Below, in pieces: positions 1-5,263 of a stretch of DNA of 5,447 nucleotides. Position 1 is the stretch's first letter. Every line of letters begins with the position of its first letter. The position numbers and the translations under genes are program-made. The stretch comes from Bacteroidia bacterium (GTDB lineage Bacteria; Bacteroidota; Bacteroidia; Bacteroidales; UBA12481): the NCBI GenBank assembly GCA_026391235.1, contig JAPLDV010000445.1, positions 1-5,447 on the forward strand, written 5' to 3'. The notes under the pieces are model-generated. The model searched no databases and was not told the DNA's origin. It saw only the letters and a list, made by a program, of their open reading frames with translations.

Positions 1-1
1 A

Positions 2-655
2 GTAGCGGGAGGACGCGGGGTTCGCATGGGCACCGATGTCCCCAAGCAGTTTCTCTTGCTCGCAGATAAACCGGTGCTTATGCACTGCATTGAAGCGTTC
101 CGTATGGCCTATCCTGACACCCGGGTTGTTGTGGTTTTGCCTGAGGGACAGCAGAAGACCTGGATGGATCTATGTAATCAATATCAGTTTAATGAGCCAC
201 ATACCCTGGTAACAGGTGGAAACACCCGGTACCAATCGGTAAAGAACGCATTATATACAATAGCCGGTCCCGGTCTTGTTGCGGTTCACGATGGTGTGAG
301 GCCCTTGATACACCCCGAAACGATCCGCCGCCTGTTTGATGAAGCAGCCATTCACAGCAATGCCATACCAGTTATTTCCTCAAAGGACTCCCTCCGCTGG
401 GATGATGAACACGGAAACCGGGTGATCGACCGCAACTTGGTGAAATTAATTCAGACCCCGCAGATGTTTGAACTCAATAAACTCAAGGCCGCGTACGTTC
501 AGGATTATGAAGATGCTTTTACCGATGATGCCACCGTGTGGGAGAAGGCAGGGAACCTGGTTCATCTGGTGGAGGGACAGGCCGATAATATCAAGATTAC
601 AACGAAAGATGATCTGGTTGTTGCGGAGGCGCTGCTCCAGGGAAGACACCAGTAG
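2..655 (+). CDS. ispD: 2-C-methyl-D-erythritol 4-phosphate cytidylyltransferase (IspD), 5' end missing
   Basis: This enzyme couples CTP to methylerythritol phosphate, releasing pyrophosphate, in the cytosolic non-mevalonate route to isoprenoids. The frame is open to the window edge and the first visible residues, VAGGRGVRMGTDVPKQF, are the family's N-terminal nucleotide-binding motif. The true start is therefore a few codons upstream, and the ATG at 26 is internal. The Arg before Met (23-25) and the Lys of PKQ match the catalytic Arg and Lys known from the E. coli enzyme. Further family motifs follow in order: GGNTRYQSV, VHDGVRP, a DRN then TPQ pair, FTDDA, and VEGQADNIKIT near the C-terminus. 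The 217 visible residues are close to the usual full length, so little is missing and the C-terminus is complete. No neighbour here belongs to the same pathway. The last two bases of the stop codon are also the first two of a palindromic repeat. Confidence 0.94.
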   Translation, partial: VAGGRGVRMGTDVPKQFLLLADKPVLMHCIEAFRMAYPDTRVVVVLPEGQQKTWMDLCNQYQFNEPHTLVTGGNTRYQSVKNALYTIAGPGLVAVHDGVRPLIHPETIRRLFDEAAIHSNAIPVISSKDSLRWDDEHGNRVIDRNLVKLIQTPQMFELNKLKAAYVQDYEDAFTDDATVWEKAGNLVHLVEGQADNIKITTKDDLVVAEALLQGRHQ

Positions 656-739
656 CGTCAAGGGGTCCCCGCTTTCGCGGGGATGACAGAAAAGGTTTAC
701 GTGCAGCGTCAAGGGGTCCCCGCTTTCGCGGGGATGACA
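654..739. repeat. Two direct copies of a palindromic intergenic repeat ('HPRESGDP' type)
   Basis: A 35-bp unit occurs at 654-688 and again, identical, at 705-739 (51-bp period, 16 bp of unrelated sequence between). Each has the core CCCCGCTTTCGCGGGG (667-682 and 718-733), a 6-bp G+C stem with a TTTC loop. GTCA and TGAC flank it and can pair as an outer stem. On the minus strand the unit reads as CHPRESGDP, a string recognised from spurious ORFs over similar repeats in many bacterial genomes. It resembles REP or dRS3-like dispersed palindromes. There is no T-run after the stem on either strand, so it is not a standard intrinsic terminator, though such hairpins can protect mRNA 3' ends. The first copy begins within the ispD stop codon. 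Confidence 0.85.
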
Positions 740-760
740 AGGGGATGTGGTTTGAATGTT

Positions 761-814
761 GAGGTTTGAGGTTTGGAGCTTATTTGTTATTTGGTTTTTT
801 TTATTTGTTATTTG
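761..814. repeat. Short tandem 7-mers in a T-rich spacer
   Basis: Two different 7-bp motifs are tandemly repeated here. GAGGTTT occurs twice at 761-774. TTATTTG occurs as a pair at 780-793 and again as a pair at 801-814, separated by GTTTTTT. The tract ends 9 bp before the ATG of the next gene. It is too short for a named element and contains no clear promoter: TATTTG recurs but no exact TAnnTTTG is present. It may be slippage-derived low-complexity DNA. Confidence 0.6.
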
Positions 815-823
815 TTTGATTTT

Positions 824-1675
824 ATGATAGTTAATAAATTAGTCATAACGTTTCTGTTGTTATCTGGCTGTACCGCCGCTTTTGCCCAAAAAACCCTTTG
901 GACGACTGGCAATGCGAGGACATTGGCGGCCGGGCAGCAGGAGTTTGGGATCATTCAGCCGTTTCAGATCGGCATTACGGATAAACTCGAATTATCAGTC
1001 AGCCCTCTGGCCGGTCTTGCCCTGGTTCCGAATATTTCGCTTAAATACCGTTATAATAATGGGCCTTGGATGGTCGCCACCCAGCATACCTACCTGATGC
1101 CCACGATGCTGATTCATAGCATGCAGGACGGCCTTTTCACAAAAATGATCCCCGGTGATACCCTCACTTTTTCAGATACACTCCGCATTCCTTATGTTTT
1201 TACTTTCCGCAACCAGGTGCTGGTTACCCGAAAAATCGGCATAGAGACCCTGGTAACCGGTAAATTGGGCTTCGAATTCAGTTTGAAAACCAAAGCCGAT
1301 TCCCTCCCTGCCCTTACCTACCCTCAATTCTACCTCCAGTCAACCACCCTCAATAAAAAATTGTTATGGTATACCGGTGTCCGTATTGACGGCAATCTGT
1401 ATAAGGATTATAATTATATGGCCGAACTGGATTTCGTATCATCCGGATTTGATAGGGAGCATTGGGCCATCGAACATAAGGGCTATCTCATCTGGAATAA
1501 AAGCATCAAATTTGCCGCACTCATCGGCTACAAAATGAGTTATGGTACCTATCCCTCGCCCGTAATCAATCCGGTAAAAAACCAGGGCAGGTTCTTCATT
1601 TTTCCGGTAGCCGACCTGATCTGGAAGCTGAATATCAAAAGACAGCCGGAAAAGGACCTGTTCAGGGTTCGGTAA
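824..1675 (+). CDS. Exported protein of unknown function, probable outer membrane beta-barrel
   Basis: The product is 283 residues; I do not recognise its family. Residues 1-21 form a secretion signal (basic K5, hydrophobic VITFLLL, then AFA before Q22), giving a likely signal peptidase I cut before QKTLW. An overlapping LSGC at 13-16 also fits a lipobox, so a lipoprotein cannot be excluded. The mature part is rich in short amphipathic stretches with alternating hydrophobic residues and aromatic girdle positions (such as FFIFPVADLIWKLNI near the end), as in outer membrane barrels. No catalytic motif or type IX secretion C-terminal domain is visible. I chose ATG 824 because an in-frame TTG at 773 would translate straight through the T-rich 7-mer repeats and put a second hydrophobic stretch before the signal. 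No Shine-Dalgarno sequence is seen. It lies between ispD and the efflux operon, 84 bp before tetR; no functional link is evident. Confidence 0.72.
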   Translation: MIVNKLVITFLLLSGCTAAFAQKTLWTTGNARTLAAGQQEFGIIQPFQIGITDKLELSVSPLAGLALVPNISLKYRYNNGPWMVATQHTYLMPTMLIHSMQDGLFTKMIPGDTLTFSDTLRIPYVFTFRNQVLVTRKIGIETLVTGKLGFEFSLKTKADSLPALTYPQFYLQSTTLNKKLLWYTGVRIDGNLYKDYNYMAELDFVSSGFDREHWAIEHKGYLIWNKSIKFAALIGYKMSYGTYPSPVINPVKNQGRFFIFPVADLIWKLNIKRQPEKDLFRVR

Positions 1676-1676
1676 A

Positions 1677-1709
1677 AAACTAATAAAACTTTTTAAACTT
1701 TTTTAGTTT
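1677..1709. other. AT-rich inverted repeat, possible weak terminator
   Basis: AAACTAA (1677-1683) is the exact reverse complement of TTAGTTT (1703-1709), and four further A-T pairs can form inside after one unpaired base. It starts one base after the stop codon of the preceding gene. The stem is almost all A-T with no following T-run, so termination is possible but unproven. Confidence 0.3.
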
Positions 1710-1720
1710 CCTATTGTTAT

Positions 1721-1753
1721 ATAGTTTACATTTGCAGCGCATTTGTAAACTAT
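1721..1753. promoter_or_regulatory. 33-bp palindrome, likely operator of the TetR-family regulator
   Basis: ATAGTTTACA (1721-1730) and TGTAAACTAT (1744-1753) are perfect 10-bp reverse complements. Inside them TGC (1733-1735) also pairs with GCA (1739-1741), so 26 of 33 bases are symmetric about base 1737. It ends 6 bp before the regulator's ATG and contains a -7 promoter element in its left arm. That position, across the promoter and expected transcription start, is where a self-repressing TetR dimer would bind. Half-site centres are about 23 bp apart, roughly two helical turns and wider than the classic tetO. This fits a long operator or two dimers. Binding is inference. Confidence 0.65.
1727..1734 (+). 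promoter_or_regulatory. Bacteroidota-type -7 element for the efflux operon
   Basis: TACATTTG matches the TAnnTTTG -7 consensus of Bacteroidota primary sigma promoters exactly. The start of transcription would fall near 1738-1742, leaving a leader of about 20 nt. A -33 TTTG is not clearly present; the region where it should lie is a T-rich run (1699-1704). The element is embedded in the palindrome at 1721-1753. Confidence 0.45.
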
Positions 1754-1759
1754 CAGCAT

Positions 1760-2374
1760 ATGGACGAAAAACACGGCAATTTTTTACTAAGGGTTTACGA
1801 ACTGTATAACCAGTTCGGAATCAAGAGTATAACCATGGATGATGTGGCACGCGAGCTGGGTATTTCCAAGAAAACACTGTATGAATGTATCAAGGATAAA
1901 TCCGAGCTTGTGAAGCATGTTATGGAAATGGTGTATAGCTACCATGGCGAAAAGCTCAACGAAATCACGACCCGGAGCCTCAATGCGATCGAAGAACTTT
2001 TTGAGGTTAACAGATATATGACCCAGATGATCAAGGAACAGAATCCTACACTGGGCTATGATATGCAGAAATACTACCCCGAACTTCACAAAACCCTGAT
2101 GCAGGAGCAGCGGCAGCGCATGCACGATGCGATCCGCCAGAACCTGGTTAAAGGGATCGGGGAAGGTTTGTATCGTAAGGAAATGAATGTTGATATCATA
2201 TCGAAACTTCATATGACCCGCATGGAGTACCGCTACCGGCAGGATGCCTTTCAAATCAATGATATTGACTCACAGGAAGTCATGCGTGAGATATTTGTAT
2301 ATCACCTGCACGGGATTGCCAATGAAAATGGCATCAAAATTCTCAATGAAAAATTAAACTCCGAATGGAAATGA
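1760..2374 (+). CDS. TetR/AcrR-family transcriptional regulator
   Basis: The 204-residue length is typical of the family. The N-terminal third is the DNA-binding domain: helix 1 around residues 7-20 (FLLRVYELYNQFG), then the helix-turn-helix ITMDDVARELGISKKTLYECIKDKSELV at about 24-51, with recognition helix SKKTLYECI. The usual aromatic residues after LY are replaced by ECI. The C-terminal two thirds are helical and of unrecognised ligand specificity, ending with an IFVYHLHGIA segment resembling Bacteroidota regulators of this context. It probably represses its own transcription and that of the efflux genes until an inducer binds. The 33-bp palindrome 6 bp upstream is the candidate operator. 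The gene overlaps the next by 10 bp, or by 4 bp (ATGA) if that gene starts at 2371, so they are cotranscribed and probably translationally coupled. No Shine-Dalgarno sequence is visible. Confidence 0.9.
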   Translation: MDEKHGNFLLRVYELYNQFGIKSITMDDVARELGISKKTLYECIKDKSELVKHVMEMVYSYHGEKLNEITTRSLNAIEELFEVNRYMTQMIKEQNPTLGYDMQKYYPELHKTLMQEQRQRMHDAIRQNLVKGIGEGLYRKEMNVDIISKLHMTRMEYRYRQDAFQINDIDSQEVMREIFVYHLHGIANENGIKILNEKLNSEWK

Positions 2375-3714
2375 TAACACCAAGGAAAATTTGTATCGTA
2401 TTGCTCCTGGCATTGCTGGTAGCCGGAACGGCGAAAGCCCAGAAGCAGGAGTTCACCCTTAAGCAGGCCCAGGAATATGCCGTTCAGCATAACTATCAGG
2501 CCCGCAATGCTGTGATCGACATAGCAATAGCAGTTAAGGAAATCCGTAAGAATTTGGCTTCAGGATTGCCGCAGGCTGAAGCAAGCATCGGTTACACCAA
2601 CTTTATCAACCTGGCCACACAGCTGATCCCGGCCGAATTTTTCGGTGGAATAAAGGGCGATTTTATGGAGGTTCAGTTTGGTACAAAAAACAACGCCAGT
2701 GCGCAGGCCCAACTGAGCCAGCTGGTGTATAGCGGTTCCTATTTCGTGGGACTGAAAATATCGAAAATCGCCCAGGAAATGACTCATCTGCAACTTGCAC
2801 AGGTGCAGCAGGATGTACGGCAGGCAATTGCTTCGGCCTATATCCTTTGCCTGGTAGCCGAGAAAAACCAGGATTTGATGGCTGAAACTATTACAACCAT
2901 GGAATCCCTGCTTAAAGATTCCAAAGCTATGCAGGGACAAGGCTTCATGCAGGAGACAGATGTGGATAAACTTACCCTCCTCCTGGCCGACCTGAAAACG
3001 AATCAGCTGAATGCCGCGAATCAAATCCGGAACGCCTATTCTCTGCTGAAATTCAATATGGGCCTCACTTTTACGGATGAAGTCAGACTGACAGATAATT
3101 TAGATATTCTGGTGATGGCTACGGATCCCGAAGGATTGCTTTCACAAACATATGATGTAAATAATAATATCGGGTATAAAATAATGGAAGCTCAGGCCAA
3201 TCTCTCCAAACTTCAGGTAAAACTGGCACAAACCGAGTACCAGCCTGTTGTATCAGCCTTTTTATCCCAAACTGAAAATGCGCAGCGAAGCACATTCTCT
3301 TTCCTGAATTTTAAAGAAAAATGGTTCCCCACCACCATCTTCGGGGTGAATGTCGGAATCCCGATATTCAGTTCAGGCAAGCGTTATTACAAGGTTCAGC
3401 AGGCTAACCTGAATTATGAGAAGTCACTAAACACCAAACGCCAGGTTAGCGAAAGTATCGTTCTGGGAGCATTAACCGCCAGGAACAATTTCCAGGTGTC
3501 GGTTGAAACTTTCCGGAATAAGCGTGACAACTTTGAACTGGCCAATAAGATCTATGGCAAGGACCAGATCCGGTACAAATCAGGTGTAGCATCCACCACT
3601 GACCTGAATCAGACATACAATTCGTTGCTGCAGGCACAGGGCACTTACCTCGGGTCGATAATGGATCTGTTTACGAAGAAATTTGAGTTGCAGAAAGTGT
3701 ATAATCAATTATGA
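2365..3714 (+). CDS. TolC-family outer membrane efflux protein
   Basis: This would be the outer membrane exit duct of the tripartite pump, a trimer with a membrane barrel and a long periplasmic helical tunnel. The 449 residues begin with a signal peptide (ICIVLLLALLVAGTAKA, cut before Q26). Two OEP repeats follow. The first opens with FTLKQAQEYAVQHNYQARNA and runs through long helices such as VDKLTLLLADLKTNQLNAANQ to YSLLKFNMG. The second runs from YKIMEAQANLSKLQVK and a strand region FGVNVGIPIFSSGKR to the last helices (YKSGVASTTDLNQTYNSLLQ). The length is normal and the C-terminus LQKVYNQL is intact. Two starts are possible: ATG 2365 and ATG 2371. The latter gives an ATGA overlap with the tetR stop and leaves the signal peptide intact. 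In this operon type the duct gene precedes the adaptor and pump. Its stop codon runs directly into a tandem 7-mer array. Confidence 0.93.
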   Translation: MEMITPRKICIVLLLALLVAGTAKAQKQEFTLKQAQEYAVQHNYQARNAVIDIAIAVKEIRKNLASGLPQAEASIGYTNFINLATQLIPAEFFGGIKGDFMEVQFGTKNNASAQAQLSQLVYSGSYFVGLKISKIAQEMTHLQLAQVQQDVRQAIASAYILCLVAEKNQDLMAETITTMESLLKDSKAMQGQGFMQETDVDKLTLLLADLKTNQLNAANQIRNAYSLLKFNMGLTFTDEVRLTDNLDILVMATDPEGLLSQTYDVNNNIGYKIMEAQANLSKLQVKLAQTEYQPVVSAFLSQTENAQRSTFSFLNFKEKWFPTTIFGVNVGIPIFSSGKRYYKVQQANLNYEKSLNTKRQVSESIVLGALTARNNFQVSVETFRNKRDNFELANKIYGKDQIRYKSGVASTTDLNQTYNSLLQAQGTYLGSIMDLFTKKFELQKVYNQL

Positions 3715-3760
3715 GTGACGAGTGACGAGTGACGAGTGACGAGTGACGAGTGACGGTCAC
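3713..3760. repeat. Tandem heptamer array (GAGTGAC)6 plus terminal inverted half
   Basis: Six perfect, uninterrupted copies of GAGTGAC fill 3713-3754, and GA of the first copy supplies the last two bases of the TGA stop of the outer membrane factor gene. The array ends in GTGACGGTCAC (3750-3760), where GTCAC is the reverse complement of the GTGAC in every unit. A transcript could therefore pair that tail with any upstream copy. The array occupies half of the 82-bp spacer before the adaptor gene. Perfect short tandem units are prone to slippage, so copy number may vary between strains without changing either protein. Confidence 0.9.
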
Positions 3761-3796
3761 TTGTAACCAAAACAAGAAATAATTAAAGAACAAAAT

Positions 3797-4927
3797 ATGA
3801 AAAACCTAGTAATTCCAATAGTGCTAATAAGCCTGATCGCCTTTTCATGCAGCCGGGAGCGGACCATTGATCAGATCAATGCGGATGTGACCAAAACGCG
3901 CAGACAGGTTACTGAACTTTCGGCAAAATTGACCTCATTAGAGGCGGAACTTGCTATTAAACAACCTGTTAAAGAAATGAAGATAACCAAGGTTGTCGTT
4001 GAAACGGTTAAAAAGATGAGCTTCAGTGATTATATCCAGTCGAACGGCATGGTTGAGGCCGTAAAAGCAGCCTCCATCAGTCCGGAAATGAGCGGAAAAA
4101 TCGAATCCATCCCGGTAAAGGTTGGTCAGGCTGTTAAAAAGGGCCAGCTTTTGATCACACTGGATTCAAAAGTTTTGCAAAGCAGTTTGGCCGAACTGGA
4201 AAAGGGCTTTGAACTGATCACTACAACGTTCAACAAGCAGAAGGAGTTATGGGATCAGGGAGTAGGTTCAGAAATGCAGTTCCTCGAAATCAAAAACCGT
4301 AAGGAATCGATGGAACGTACCATGAATACCCTGAAATCGCAAACTGAGCTGACGAAGATATATGCCCCGTTCGATGGCAGGATTGAAAAAATTGCCATTA
4401 AAGTAGGAGAACTCGCATCTCCGGGACGTGGAATTATCGATGTGGTCAACCTGTCGAATCTGTATGTTAACACCGAAGTTTCCGAAGCTTTTATACAAAC
4501 GGTTAACAAAGGCGATTCGGTCACTGTTGAGTTTCCCAACCTGCCGGGTGTTGTTAAAACCATCACCATTGCATACAAAGGTGACGTAATCAATCCTCAG
4601 AGCCGGACTTTCAGCGTTCGCGTGGAAATTCCAAACACCGGCCAGGAAATCAAACCGAATATGTTGGCAAACATGAAAATCCGGGTAATATACCTGAACG
4701 AAGCAGTGGTAGTGCCAACCTCCGTGATTCGTCAGGATGTGGAAGGTTCTTATGTGTATACCATTCAGGATGCCGCATCAGCGCCCAAATCGCACAAAAC
4801 CTATCTGAAAACCGGCAGTTCCGATGGAAGTCTTACCGTTATCGAAAACGGCCTTATCGGGGGTGAAATGATTATCAGCCAAGGCTATAATCACGTTAAG
4901 GAAGGCAGCCTGGTTTCGTGGAATTAA
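3797..4927 (+). CDS. RND efflux periplasmic adaptor (membrane fusion lipoprotein, HlyD/AcrA type)
   Basis: The adaptor links the inner membrane pump to the outer membrane duct. The 376 residues start with a lipoprotein signal: a hydrophobic core, then AFSC with lipidated Cys18. Residues 24-53 are a charged helix with leucine/isoleucine/valine heptads (IDQINADVTKT to LEAELAI), probably a coiled-coil stalk. The lipoyl-like domain is split in the usual way. Its first half is at about 87-123 (ASISPEMSGKIESIPVKVGQ), a helical hairpin at 124-185, and its second half at 186-216 (IYAPFDGRIEKIAIKVGE). A beta-barrel (217-298) and a membrane-proximal domain (299-376, including VVPTSVIRQ) follow. The length is normal. 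The leader AATTAAAGAACAAAAT is A-rich with no Shine-Dalgarno sequence. It lies 82 bp after the duct gene, across the heptamer array, and 27 bp before the pump gene. Confidence 0.94.
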   Translation: MKNLVIPIVLISLIAFSCSRERTIDQINADVTKTRRQVTELSAKLTSLEAELAIKQPVKEMKITKVVVETVKKMSFSDYIQSNGMVEAVKAASISPEMSGKIESIPVKVGQAVKKGQLLITLDSKVLQSSLAELEKGFELITTTFNKQKELWDQGVGSEMQFLEIKNRKESMERTMNTLKSQTELTKIYAPFDGRIEKIAIKVGELASPGRGIIDVVNLSNLYVNTEVSEAFIQTVNKGDSVTVEFPNLPGVVKTITIAYKGDVINPQSRTFSVRVEIPNTGQEIKPNMLANMKIRVIYLNEAVVVPTSVIRQDVEGSYVYTIQDAASAPKSHKTYLKTGSSDGSLTVIENGLIGGEMIISQGYNHVKEGSLVSWN

Positions 4928-4954
4928 TAATCAACCGAACTGAAGTTAAATCAG

Positions 4955-5263
4955 ATGGAAAATCAAGATAAACTGCTGATCAGGGATTTTAAACTCACAA
5001 CCCTGGCTTTAAAGAATAAGAGCACTGTTTACCTGTTGGCATTTATGCTGCTGGTGTTCGGAGTGATCTCTTATGTGACGATGCCCAAAGAGCTTTTCCC
5101 GGAGATTAATTTTCCGACCGTTTTCGTGCAGACGGTTTATCCGGGAAACTCTCCTGAAGATATTGAAAACCTCATCACCCGGCCACTGGAGAATGAACTG
5201 CAAACAGTTAAAGGAATTAAGTCGTTGAAATCTAATTCATTACAGGATTTTTCAATGATTTGA
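4955..5263 (+). CDS. RND efflux permease, N-terminal fragment cut off by an inverted junction
   Basis: The permease is the proton-driven inner membrane pump of the tripartite system and normally exceeds 1000 residues; only about 102 codons are present. The fragment has a short cytosolic start (MENQDKLLIRDFKLTTLALK), transmembrane helix 1 at about residues 25-43, then the start of the porter domain. It includes the typical FPEINFPTVFVQTVYPGNSP, EDIENLITRPLENEL, VKGIKSLKS and LQDFSMI. Family proteins continue after SMI with a Val-rich strand. Here the TGA at 5261-5263 follows at once because the sequence switches to an inverted copy of the same gene region. Coding is trustworthy to about 5260. 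The promoter, spacing (27 bp after the adaptor) and start look normal, so the break is likely a chimeric join or recent rearrangement, not an old pseudogene. Confidence 0.88.
   Translation: MENQDKLLIRDFKLTTLALKNKSTVYLLAFMLLVFGVISYVTMPKELFPEINFPTVFVQTVYPGNSPEDIENLITRPLENELQTVKGIKSLKSNSLQDFSMI

Noticed and set aside
667..682. Intrinsic terminator after ispD
   Set aside because: A good G+C stem, but no T-run follows it on either strand.
446..712. Minus-strand 88-codon ORF containing CHPRESGDP
   Set aside because: It runs antisense through ispD and reads through the palindromic repeat; this peptide string is a familiar translation artefact of such repeats.
654..739. CRISPR array
   Set aside because: Only two repeat units, with a 16-bp gap too short for a spacer, and no cas gene in the window.
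773..823. TTG start 17 codons upstream of the exported protein
   Set aside because: It would translate the T-rich 7-mer repeats and create a double hydrophobic leader; ATG 824 gives a clean signal peptide.
1787..2254. Minus-strand 155-codon ORF antisense to the TetR gene
   Set aside because: The plus frame has clear family motifs; the antisense frame has no recognisable domain and no start context.
2560..3024. Minus-strand 154-codon ORF antisense to the outer membrane factor gene
   Set aside because: Shadow of a well-supported gene, Cys- and His-rich without motif order.
3760..3776. CTTGT/ACAAG hairpin before the adaptor gene
   Set aside because: Only 5 bp, A-rich loop, expected by chance.
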